Assembly: GCF_006717145.1 (NCBI RefSeq)
Contig: NZ_VFQF01000002.1
Coordinates: 558,001 to 622,000 of the forward strand
DNA from: Humibacillus xanthopallidus
GTDB lineage: Bacteria; Actinomycetota; Actinomycetes; Actinomycetales; Dermatophilaceae
Direction: 5' to 3'
DNA length: 64,000 bases
Shown: in pieces, positions 38,801-46,961 of the stretch
Layout of the letters: each line of letters opens with the position of its first letter
How positions within the stretch are numbered: position 1 is the first letter of the stretch
Notes under the pieces: model-generated
Told to the model about the DNA's origin: nothing
What the model saw: only the letters and a program-made list of their open reading frames with translations
Databases searched by the model: none
Made by a program: the position numbers and the translations under genes

Positions 38801-40409
38801 GGTCGTCACCTTCCGCGACGTGTCGCCCGCGGACGACCCGACACCCGAGGACCTGCCCGACGGCAGCGACGCCCGCACGCCCGAGGTGCTTGCCGAGCCG
38901 GCACACCCCCGGCGCGGCCTGCGCGAGCGCCTGACCGCGATGCATGGCGGCGTGCGGCCGTGGTCGGCCTGGACCTTGCGCGCCAAGCTCGTCGCGTCGA
39001 TGCTCGCCCTCTTCACCGTCGTCAGCATGATGACGGCGGTCTTCACCATCACCGCCCTCAACTCGCACCTCACGGCCCAGGTCGACGGCCAGCTGGAGGC
39101 TGCGCTGCGTCCCGACCGGACGGGCGGGCCGGGGTCCGACGACGGTGACGGCCCGCGCGGCCCCGGCGCGGACCGCATCGTCGTGCAGATCACCTCCGCG
39201 CGCACGGTCGGCATCCTCGAGTCGAGTGACCAGCCGGTGCCGCTGACCTCCGCCCAGATCGCGACGATCCAGAGCGCCGGCGTCCGGTCCAACGAGGGCA
39301 CGACGATCGACCTCGGCGGCAGCCTCGGCCGCTACCGGATGATGTCGAAGTCGGTCACCTTCCTCGATCGCACGGGCACGCAGACGCCCGGAACGCTCGT
39401 CGTCGGGCTCTCGTCCGGCCCGACCGACGCCACGATCGGGCGCCTCGTCATCATCGCCATCTCCGGCGTCGGGCTCGGCCTCGTGCTCGTCTCCGTGCTC
39501 GGCACGTGGATCGTGCGACGCAACCTCGAGCCGCTGCAGCGCGTGGCCGACACTGCGACGCGGGTCTCCCGTATGCCGCTGTCGTCCGGCAAGGTCGCCC
39601 TCGCTGAGCGGGTCGACCCCGCCGACACCGACACCCGCACCGAGGTGGGTCAGGTGGGCGCCGCCCTCAACGAGATGCTCGACCACGTCGACGAGGCGCT
39701 GAACTCCCGCCACCAGAGCGAGCAGCGGGTCCGCCAGTTCGTCGCCGACGCCTCGCACGAGCTGCGCACGCCGCTCGCCTCCATCAAGGGCTACGCGGAG
39801 CTGTCGCGCCGTGAGCCCGAGGAGGTGCCGACCTCGGTGACCCACGCGATGGGGCGCATCGAGTCCGAGGCCAACCGGATGAGCTCGCTCGTCGAGGACC
39901 TGCTTCTCCTCGCGCGGCTCGATGCCGGGCGGCCGCTCGAGCAGAAGCCCGTCGACCTGTCGATGATCGTCATCAACGCCGTCAGCGACGCTCACGCCGC
40001 CTCGCCGGACCACGTGTGGGACCTCGACCTGCCGCCCGAGCCGATCGAGGTGACCGGTGACACCGCGCGCCTCCACCAGGTCGCGGCCAACCTGCTCGCC
40101 AATGCGCGCACCCACACGCCCGCGGGCACGCGGGTGACGACTGCCATCCGGCAGGAGGCCGACTGGGTGCGTCTGACGGTTCACGACAACGGGCCGGGTG
40201 TGCCAGAAGCGTTGCAGCCCAACGTCTTCGAGCGCTTTGCCCGTGGTGATGACGCTCGCAACCGGGTTGGTGGAAGCACGGGCCTCGGCCTGTCGATCGT
40301 CGCCGCGGTGGCCAAGGCCCTCGGTGGGCGGGTCGAGCTGCAGAGCCGTCCCGGGGACACGACGTTCACGGTTCTCCTGCCGGCTCACCTGGTCCCCGAT
40401 TCGAGGTGA
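38778..40409 (+). CDS. sensor histidine kinase (TrcS-like) with repeat-derived C-terminus
   Basis: 543 residues. A long Pro/Asp-rich N-terminus, two membrane helices (about 69-93 and 218-241) around a sensor of about 125 residues, HAMP, HisKA (RQFVADASHELRTPLASIK) and HATPase (GLGLSIVAAVAKALGG). The last residues (HLVPDSR) and the stop codon are encoded by the first unit of a 34-bp repeat (40387-40454), so the original C-terminus may have been altered by repeat insertion. Confidence 0.93.
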   Translation: MSSSPPPEVVTFRDVSPADDPTPEDLPDGSDARTPEVLAEPAHPRRGLRERLTAMHGGVRPWSAWTLRAKLVASMLALFTVVSMMTAVFTITALNSHLTAQVDGQLEAALRPDRTGGPGSDDGDGPRGPGADRIVVQITSARTVGILESSDQPVPLTSAQIATIQSAGVRSNEGTTIDLGGSLGRYRMMSKSVTFLDRTGTQTPGTLVVGLSSGPTDATIGRLVIIAISGVGLGLVLVSVLGTWIVRRNLEPLQRVADTATRVSRMPLSSGKVALAERVDPADTDTRTEVGQVGAALNEMLDHVDEALNSRHQSEQRVRQFVADASHELRTPLASIKGYAELSRREPEEVPTSVTHAMGRIESEANRMSSLVEDLLLLARLDAGRPLEQKPVDLSMIVINAVSDAHAASPDHVWDLDLPPEPIEVTGDTARLHQVAANLLANARTHTPAGTRVTTAIRQEADWVRLTVHDNGPGVPEALQPNVFERFARGDDARNRVGGSTGLGLSIVAAVAKALGGRVELQSRPGDTTFTVLLPAHLVPDSR

Positions 40410-40485
40410 TCGCGGGGGCCACCTGCTCCCCGATTCGAGGTGATCTCGGGGGCCACGTGGGTGTCGGGATCACCTCGAACCGGGG
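40387..40485. repeat. 34-bp tandem repeat plus inverted copy
   Basis: Two 34-bp direct units (40387-40420 and 40421-40454), nearly identical, with core CCCCGATTCGAGGTGATC, then an inverted partial copy at 40464-40485 (TCGGGATCACCTCGAAC...). The first unit begins inside the kinase gene and provides its stop. The inverted pair can fold into a hairpin that may terminate transcription. I find no other copy in the window. Confidence 0.85.
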
Positions 40486-40654
40486 CTGTCTGACGTGACG
40501 AGAGAGACAGCCTTGGGCCGGTGAATCCTGCTGGGAGGCGGTCCTGCCGGGAATACCGTGGAGGTGAGGGCAGGGCGTCGTCGGCCATTGCGCACCAAGC
40601 CGTGGAGTCTCCGGCGAGGTCCGACTCGCGATTCACCGTGAGGGGGAGATCGCG
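40486..40654. other. non-coding stretch before the CHAT gene
   Basis: No gene recognised after the repeat up to the probable start of the CHAT frame. A strong Shine-Dalgarno GGGGGAG at 40642-40648 is not followed by ATG, GTG or TTG in the CHAT frame. Confidence 0.5.
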
Positions 40655-40756
40655 ATCAAGGAGCTGGAGTACGACGAGTTCGAAGTCCTGCTCGAGCGCA
40701 GTGGCGACGGCTATTCCGCGCGCGTCGTCGACTCCCCGACCGGATCGGTCCCAGCC

Positions 40757-42844
40757 ATGCCGTTCGTGCCGCCGGAACCGCTCGGCGGGCTCCCCGCAGT
40801 GCGGCTCGGGGTGCGGGGTGAGCGCAGGCTCAAGGCCGATGCCCCGTCGCCGCCGAGCCCGAAGGAGTTCGGTGCGGACCTCTTCCGGGCCCTCTTCAAC
40901 GACAAGGCCCTCGCCATCCTGCGGACGAGCCAGTACGTCGCGGCCAAGCGTCAACGCGGCCTGCGCCTGCGCATCCGCTTCGCTGACGCCACCGCGCTGG
41001 CGAACCTCCCGTGGGAGCTGCTCTACGACCCCGAGCGGCACTGGTATCCCTGCCAGCTCAGCCGCTTCCCGACGCTCCGCTTCGTCGACCTGCCGGAGCC
41101 GGTGCTGCCCCTGCGCGTGACCGGCCCGCTCCGGATGCTCGTCGTGATCTCCAGCCCGAGCGACCTGCCCGCCCTCGAGGTCGAACGGGAGTGGACGCTC
41201 CTTCGAGACGAGCTCGACCCCCTGGTGCAGTCCGGCCGGCTCGAGCTCGAGCTGCTACCGGTCGCCTCGCTCGAGGACGTGCGCGAGACCCTGATGCACC
41301 GGGACTTCCACATCTTCCACTACATCGGGCACGGCGGCTCCGACGAGGACACGGGGGAGGGTCACCTCGCGTTCACCGGCCCGGACGGTCGGCAGCGCCG
41401 GGTGACGGGGAGCCAGCTCGGCGTCATGCTGTCGAACTCGCCGATCCGGCTCGCAGTCCTCAACTCCTGCGAGGGAGGGCACGTCAGCGACGTGGATCCG
41501 TATGCGAGCACCGCGATCGCCCTGGTGGAGCAGGGGATTCCCGCCGTGGTGGCCATGCAGTTCCAGATCACCGACGCGGCGGCGACGGCCTTCAGCCGGA
41601 CTCTCTACGACTCCGTCACCGCCGGTCGACCGGTCGACCTCGCGGTGACCCTGGCACGTCAGGCGGTCCTCGCCGCCAGTGAGGGGGAGTGGGCCACCCC
41701 CGTGCTCTACCTCCGAGCCGTCGACGGCGTCCTCTTCGACCTCGAGGCCCGCCCGGAGGCCCCACCCGAGCCTGGGGCCACCGTTCCTGCTGCCGCTCTT
41801 CCTGCTGCCACCGTCCCTGCTGCCACTGTTCCTGCGGCCACCGTCCCTGCTGTTGCCCTACCAGTCGCTAGGCCTGCGGAGCGCGCGGCTCCAGCGCCGG
41901 GCCCGCCCGCGCAGCCCCAACACGTGCGCGCCGAGGTGGTCGACGGAGTCGTCAACCTCATGTGGCGGCAGCCGCCGGACCACTCGGTTCCCGTGCGCGC
42001 CTGGGAGGTGTGGCGCAACGGCGTGCGGCACGCCATCGTCACGCTGCCCATGGCGCTCGACGACACTCCCGGGCCGGGTGAGTACAGCTATTCGGTTGTC
42101 GCCCTCGGTGACGACGAGATGCGCTCTCCCCACTCCCAGACCTGCACCACCTATGTCACCAAGCCGGTGAGGAACGCGGCGCCGGTCTCGCCTCCCTCGC
42201 CTCGGCCGGTGCCCCGGCGTGCCGAGCCGGCGCCCCCCAGCCCGCCGCCAGCTCGTCGCAAGAGCCGCGCGGGCTGGATCCTGCTGCTCCTCGCGATCGT
42301 CGCGGGCTTCGGAGCATGGTCACTGATGCGACCGAGCTCGGGTCCCGTCGAGACCGGCACCGTGATCCCCCACAGCTCGGAGACCACGACGTCGAAGAAG
42401 GCCGTGGTTCCTCCCCCCGTACAGCCGCCCCCTGAGGCAGACCTCAGTGTGGCGTACTCGCACAGGCAGCAGGTTCTGGGGTCAGAGGAGTTGGAGCTCG
42501 TGTTCGCGGTCAAGAACGGTGGTCCCGACGACAGTGACGGGATCGTGGTGACGGTAGATAGCGCACAGCCTGGGATGCTCCGGTCGGCCAAGGTTGCATC
42601 GCCAGGCGGCGAATCGAGTTGCACCCTCAACGCAGACGGGACCAGCGCGACCTGTGAGATCGCCAGGCAACCAGCGAAGACCGAGCTGACCGTCAGAGTC
42701 ACGATGAGCTCGGCCGCAGCTGCCCCCGTCGAGGTCACTGCGGAGAGCTCGACGAGTGATCCGCACGACGACAACAACGCAGACACGTACACATTCCCCC
42801 CGCCGGCCCCCGAGCTTCCCGACACCAGCCCGCCCAACAGCTGA
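40757..42844 (+). CDS. CHAT-domain (caspase-like) membrane protein with FN3 and DUF11 domains
   Basis: 695 residues from ATG 40757. The frame and its coding character probably extend to about 40655, where ATC follows a GGGGGAG Shine-Dalgarno. CHAT peptidase domain about 90-325 with H192 (HYIGHGG) and C238 (LNSCEGG), the expected His-Cys dyad; an Ala/Thr/Val/Pro repeat linker; fibronectin type III-like domain about 387-470; one membrane helix about 505-524; then an outside DUF11/CARDB-like domain (ELVFAVKNGGPDDSDGI). So the protease faces the cytosol and a sensor-like domain faces outside. CHAT proteases act in programmed death and defence elsewhere; here no partner effector is adjacent. It lies between a two-component system and a GT39/GtrA pair. 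Confidence 0.88.
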   Translation: MPFVPPEPLGGLPAVRLGVRGERRLKADAPSPPSPKEFGADLFRALFNDKALAILRTSQYVAAKRQRGLRLRIRFADATALANLPWELLYDPERHWYPCQLSRFPTLRFVDLPEPVLPLRVTGPLRMLVVISSPSDLPALEVEREWTLLRDELDPLVQSGRLELELLPVASLEDVRETLMHRDFHIFHYIGHGGSDEDTGEGHLAFTGPDGRQRRVTGSQLGVMLSNSPIRLAVLNSCEGGHVSDVDPYASTAIALVEQGIPAVVAMQFQITDAAATAFSRTLYDSVTAGRPVDLAVTLARQAVLAASEGEWATPVLYLRAVDGVLFDLEARPEAPPEPGATVPAAALPAATVPAATVPAATVPAVALPVARPAERAAPAPGPPAQPQHVRAEVVDGVVNLMWRQPPDHSVPVRAWEVWRNGVRHAIVTLPMALDDTPGPGEYSYSVVALGDDEMRSPHSQTCTTYVTKPVRNAAPVSPPSPRPVPRRAEPAPPSPPPARRKSRAGWILLLLAIVAGFGAWSLMRPSSGPVETGTVIPHSSETTTSKKAVVPPPVQPPPEADLSVAYSHRQQVLGSEELELVFAVKNGGPDDSDGIVVTVDSAQPGMLRSAKVASPGGESSCTLNADGTSATCEIARQPAKTELTVRVTMSSAAAAPVEVTAESSTSDPHDDNNADTYTFPPPAPELPDTSPPNS

Positions 42845-42933
42845 AGCCTTCACGCCGGGTAGGGACGAATCCTCATCAGAGTGGCTCAGACAGGTCATAG
42901 GCGGACCACAGCGTCGGCCCCGAGCGTGGGGAC

Positions 42934-45000
42934 ATGGACACGATGACCCTCACCTCGCCGGGCGACCCGACATCGCCCTCGGCAGCCCACGCCGCCCCGC
43001 ACCCACCGGCCGACCCCGCCCTCACGGCCAGCTCGACCGGTCGGCGCCCCCCGCGCGGCGGCCGGCTGCGCCAGCTCTGGCGAGGCGCCGACACCGACCC
43101 CGCCTGGGCCAGGCCCGCGCTCCTCGGAGTCCTGCTCGCCACGCTCGTGCTCTACACGTGGAACCTCACGTCGAGCGGTTACGCCAACTCCTTCTACTCC
43201 GCCGCGGTGCAGGCCGGCAGTGAGAGCTGGAAGGCCTTCTTCTTCGGCAGCTCCGATGCGGCCAACTCGATCACGGTCGACAAGCCACCGGCCTCGCTGT
43301 GGGTCATGGCGCTCTCGGTGCGCCTGCTCGGCCTCAACTCGTTCGCGATCCTCTTCCCCCAGGTGCTCATGGGCGTCGCGACCGTCGGGGTCGTCTACAC
43401 CACCGTGAAGCGGCACTTCGGTGCGGCCGCCGGGCTCATCGCGGGCGTCGCCCTCGCGCTGACCCCTGTCGCCGCCCTGATGTTCACCTTCAACAACCCC
43501 GACGCGCTCCTCACGCTCCTCATGGCGCTCGGCGCGTGGGCGACGATGAAGGCCATCGAGCAGGCCTCGCCGAAGTGGATGATGATCGTCGGTGTCTTCA
43601 TCGGCCTCGGCTTCCTCACCAAGACCCTTCAGGTGCTCCTCGTCGTCCCGTTCTTCGGGCTCGCCTACCTCATCGCCGCTCCTACGACGCTGCGCAAGCG
43701 AATCATCCACTCTCTGCTGGCAGTCGGCACGATGGTCCTGTCGGCGGGGTGGTGGGTCGCGATCGTCGAGCTCATCCCCGCCTCGGCCCGCCCCTACATC
43801 GGTGGCAGCCAGACGAACTCCTTCCTCGAGCTGACCTTCGGCTACAACGGCCTCGGCCGACTGAGCGGCGACGAGACCGGCTCCGTCGGTGGCGGCGGCG
43901 GCGCCACCGGTGGCCAGTGGGGTGAGACGGGGCTCTTCCGCATGTTCTCCTCGAGCGTCGGCGGTCAGATCTCCTGGCTCATCCCGAGCGCAATCATCCT
44001 GCTCGTCGCCGGCCTCTGGCTGCGCGGACGTCTCCCGCGCACCGACCTGCGCCGGGCGGCATACCTCGTCTGGGGTGGCTGGCTCGTCGTCACGATGCTC
44101 GTCTTCTCGTTCATGGCCGGCATCTTCCACGAGTACTACACCGTGGCCGTGGCCCCCGCCATCGCCGCACTCGTGGGCATGGGCGCGGTCGAGGTGTGGG
44201 AGCGCCGGGACAGTGCCGTGGCCACGATCGCACTGTCGGCGGCCATCGCTGCCGCCGCGACCTGGAGCTTCATCCTCCTGTCGCGCACGACGGCCTACGG
44301 TGAGTGGCTCCGGATCTCGGTGCTCGCCGTCGGCATGGCCGCGGCCCTGCTCGTCCTCGGCCTGCGCCGGTTCGACCAGCGCGCCGTTCCCTTCGTCCTC
44401 GCCGCAGCGCTCCTCGCGGGTCTCGCCGGTCCCGCGGCCTACACCGTCTCGACGACGGCCCAGGCCCACAGCGGCTCGATCGTCACCGCAGGTCCCGCGG
44501 GCTCCGGCGGTGGCCCGGGTGGCATGCGAGGCGGTATGCCGCCCCAGCAGCAGGGCCAGACGGGCACCACCCAGCCGGGCGGGGCGCCCACCGGTGGCAC
44601 GGCCGGCGGTGGCGGCATGGGCGGCCTGCTCGATGCATCTGCTCCGAGCACCGCTGTCGTGGCAGCGCTTTCGCAGAACGCCGATCAGTTCTCTTGGGTC
44701 GCTGCGGCGGTCGGTTCGCAGACCGCAGCGGGTCTCCAGCTGGGCACCGGGTTGCCGGTCATGGCCATCGGCGGGTTCAACGGGTCCGACCCGAGCCCCA
44801 CGCTGGCACAGTTCCAGCAGTACGTCGCCAACGGGCAGATCCACTACTTCGCCAGTGGCGGAAGGGGATTCGGTGGGCAGAACGGTGGCAGCAGCTCCTC
44901 GTCCGAGATCGCCGCGTGGGTGCAGCAGAACTTCACCGCGGTGACGATCGACGGCTCGACGTTCTATGACCTGACCCAGCCCGTGTCCGCCGCATCCTGA
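42934..45000 (+). CDS. GT39-family membrane glycosyltransferase (ArnT/PMT-like)
   Basis: 688 residues. Many membrane helices from about 65. The catalytic acidic region near the first loop reads TSSGYANSFYSAAVQAGSESW, followed by ITVDKPPASLW, the D-K-P motif of GT39 enzymes that take sugars from a polyprenyl-phosphate donor. A Gly-rich loop lies around 320 and a Gly/Pro/Gln-rich segment around 520-570 precedes a soluble C-terminal domain (about 580-688). It probably glycosylates a cell-envelope acceptor. It starts 89 bases after the CHAT gene; GtrA follows by 11 bases. Confidence 0.9.
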   Translation: MDTMTLTSPGDPTSPSAAHAAPHPPADPALTASSTGRRPPRGGRLRQLWRGADTDPAWARPALLGVLLATLVLYTWNLTSSGYANSFYSAAVQAGSESWKAFFFGSSDAANSITVDKPPASLWVMALSVRLLGLNSFAILFPQVLMGVATVGVVYTTVKRHFGAAAGLIAGVALALTPVAALMFTFNNPDALLTLLMALGAWATMKAIEQASPKWMMIVGVFIGLGFLTKTLQVLLVVPFFGLAYLIAAPTTLRKRIIHSLLAVGTMVLSAGWWVAIVELIPASARPYIGGSQTNSFLELTFGYNGLGRLSGDETGSVGGGGGATGGQWGETGLFRMFSSSVGGQISWLIPSAIILLVAGLWLRGRLPRTDLRRAAYLVWGGWLVVTMLVFSFMAGIFHEYYTVAVAPAIAALVGMGAVEVWERRDSAVATIALSAAIAAAATWSFILLSRTTAYGEWLRISVLAVGMAAALLVLGLRRFDQRAVPFVLAAALLAGLAGPAAYTVSTTAQAHSGSIVTAGPAGSGGGPGGMRGGMPPQQQGQTGTTQPGGAPTGGTAGGGGMGGLLDASAPSTAVVAALSQNADQFSWVAAAVGSQTAAGLQLGTGLPVMAIGGFNGSDPSPTLAQFQQYVANGQIHYFASGGRGFGGQNGGSSSSSEIAAWVQQNFTAVTIDGSTFYDLTQPVSAAS

Positions 45001-45011
45001 TCGAGCGAGAG

Positions 45012-45593
45012 ATGACGACGATGGCTGCTCCGCGGATTCAACTCTCACAACAGGTGATTCGGTTTGCGGGTGTCGGTCTGGTGACCACTGCCCTGCACCT
45101 CGGCCTCTTTGCGGCCCTGGTGCGGGGCGGCGCCGGATCGCAGCTCGCCAACGGTGTCGCCCTGGTCATCGCCACGCTCGCGAACACGGGCATCAACCGT
45201 GCGTGGACGTTCGGCATCTCAGGCCGCAAGCGGCTCGCGATCCACCACGGGCAGGCGCTCGTGATCTTCGCCATCACGTATGCCGCGACGACGCTCGCGC
45301 TGGCACTGCTCGAGGTCGTCGCGCCGGACGCGAGCACCCTCGTGCAGACCGGGGTCGTGCTCGTGGCCAACGTGCTGTCGACGGCCGCGCGCTTCGTCGC
45401 CATGCGCAGCTGGATCTTCACCGACCGCTCAGTCCGCACAGAGAGCACCGAGAGCACCGAGAGCACTGTCGGGCTCGAGGTGCCGACAGAGGTGCCGGCC
45501 CAGCCGCAGGCGCTCGTGAGCGGACATGCGGACCGCCACGAGCCGGCATACGGCGAGGAGGGTGTGCTCGGGGGCGCCCGCACGCGGGAGTGA
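45012..45593 (+). CDS. GtrA-family polyprenyl-phosphate-sugar flippase
   Basis: 193 residues, four membrane helices (about 15-130) in GtrA arrangement: QVIRFAGVGLVTTALHLGLF, ANTGINRAWTFGISGR, LSTAARFVAMRSWIF. GtrA proteins flip lipid-linked sugars to the outside. The adjacent GT39 enzyme would use them. The C-terminal tail of about 60 residues is non-conserved and contains a 9-bp tandem repeat encoding TEST-type repeats. GCGAGAG precedes ATG 45012. Confidence 0.9.
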   Translation: MTTMAAPRIQLSQQVIRFAGVGLVTTALHLGLFAALVRGGAGSQLANGVALVIATLANTGINRAWTFGISGRKRLAIHHGQALVIFAITYAATTLALALLEVVAPDASTLVQTGVVLVANVLSTAARFVAMRSWIFTDRSVRTESTESTESTVGLEVPTEVPAQPQALVSGHADRHEPAYGEEGVLGGARTRE

Positions 45594-45601
45594 TGGCGGT
45601 C

Positions 45602-45620
45602 CGTCGGCGCGCGGCCGACG
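45602..45620. terminator. hairpin between convergent genes
   Basis: CGTCGGC / GCCGACG with a 5-base loop in the 34-base gap between the GtrA gene and the metallo-beta-lactamase-fold gene. Confidence 0.6.
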
Positions 45621-45627
45621 CAGCAGG

Positions 45628-46725
45628 TCAGTCGCGGTCGGACGGCCCCGAGCAGGCCTCCCACCAAGGGTCCTGATGAGCGGCAACGACGTCGTCGATG
45701 TCGTTGCCGCTCAGCTGGATCCGCGCACCGACCACCGGCGCGACCAGGCGCACCCCCCGCTCGGCAGCGACGCGGCGGGCCCAGCGGATCGGCTCGCTCC
45801 ACCAGTGCGTTGCGAGGTTGAAGGTCGCCCAGTGGATGGGAAGCATGACCGAGTCGGTGGCGCCGCGGTTGACCTCGAGGTGCGCCTCGACCGCCTCCTG
45901 CGGGTTGAGGTGGATGTCGGGCCAGTGCACGCTGTAGGCGCCGATCGGGATGATCGTCAGGTCGAAGGGTCCGAGATCGGCGCCGATGTCGGTGTAGCGG
46001 TGCGTGGGGCCAGAGTCGCCGCCGAAGAAGACGGAGTGGCGGGGTCCGTGGAGCGACCACGCCGCCCACAGCGTCTGGTTGCGCACGAGGCCGCGGCCGG
46101 AGAAGTGTCGGGCCTCGGTGCAGGTGAGGCGGATGCCGCCGACCTCGGTCTCCTCGCGCCAGTCGAGGCTGGTGATGCGCTCGGCCGGGACGCCCCAGGA
46201 CTCGAGGTGCAGCTCGACGCCGATGGGCACGACGTAGTGCGGCCGGTGGGCGCGCTCCAGCTGCCGGATCGAGGGCTCGTCGAGGTGGTCGTAGTGGTCG
46301 TGGCTGATGACGACGGCATCGAGCCGGGGGATCTCGGCGATCGTTCCGGGCACGGGGTGCATGCGCTTGGGTCCGACGAAGGCCGACGGCGAGACGCGGT
46401 CACCGAAGACGGGGTCGAGCAGGAAGCGCCGGCCGTCGAGCTCGACGACGCTCGTGGCGTGGCCGTACCACGTCACCGCGAGGTCGGCCGGTTCGTCGGG
46501 GTGGCGCGGGGGCACGAGCGGCACGGTGCCCTTCGGCTTGCCGCGCCCGAACTCGCGCACCATCGTGGCGATGAGGTTGCCCGGGCCCTCGGCCTCGGAG
46601 GTGGCCACGATGTGCGCCGGCTCGTGGGCGCGGAACTCCCCGTCGCGGTAGTGGGGCGAGTCGGCCGCGCGACGACGCATCGCGCCCGGGGTGGCACCCA
46701 TGCGGCGAAGGATGGGGAGCTGCAC
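45628..46725 (-). CDS. MBL-fold metal-dependent hydrolase, paralogue A
   Basis: 365 residues of the UlaG/NAPE-PLD-like metallo-beta-lactamase superfamily. Metal ligands in VVISHDHYDHLD, a later His in TEARHFSGRG, Asp in FFGGDSG, and His in MLPIHWATF. GTG 46725 is chosen for its AGGAGG. The C-terminus ends with PWWEACSGPSDRD, nearly identical to the paralogue immediately upstream. Substrate unknown; NAPE-PLD relatives act on phospholipids, UlaG on lactones. Confidence 0.9.
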   Translation of the reverse strand: MQLPILRRMGATPGAMRRRAADSPHYRDGEFRAHEPAHIVATSEAEGPGNLIATMVREFGRGKPKGTVPLVPPRHPDEPADLAVTWYGHATSVVELDGRRFLLDPVFGDRVSPSAFVGPKRMHPVPGTIAEIPRLDAVVISHDHYDHLDEPSIRQLERAHRPHYVVPIGVELHLESWGVPAERITSLDWREETEVGGIRLTCTEARHFSGRGLVRNQTLWAAWSLHGPRHSVFFGGDSGPTHRYTDIGADLGPFDLTIIPIGAYSVHWPDIHLNPQEAVEAHLEVNRGATDSVMLPIHWATFNLATHWWSEPIRWARRVAAERGVRLVAPVVGARIQLSGNDIDDVVAAHQDPWWEACSGPSDRD

Positions 46726-46833
46726 GGGGTCCTCCTGGTGGTCACGTGGGGGCCGGTCGGGATGGCCGCCCCCATTGTCGTCAGCGAAGCGCCCGACGCG
46801 GGAGTTCCCGACGGGCGCCAGCCCACCCCATCC

Positions 46834-46950
46834 TGATCGAAAGAGCACTTCGTCGTGCGATCGGATGCCGACGGAGTGCTCTCTCGATCGGGCACGTGCC
46901 GACGGAGTGCTCTCTCGATTGGGGGTGGCGACGGGGTGCTCTCTCGATCG
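46834..46950. repeat. array of four 22-bp repeat units, locus 2
   Basis: One direct copy (46834-46855) and three inverted copies (46869-46890, 46900-46921, 46929-46950) of the same family as locus 1, mostly the sub-type with GAGTGCTCTCTCGAT. The inverted copies recur every 29-31 bases. The array sits between the tandem MBL-fold paralogues, so any transcript from B into A would cross it. Confidence 0.88.
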
Positions 46951-46961
46951 GGGAGGCGGCG

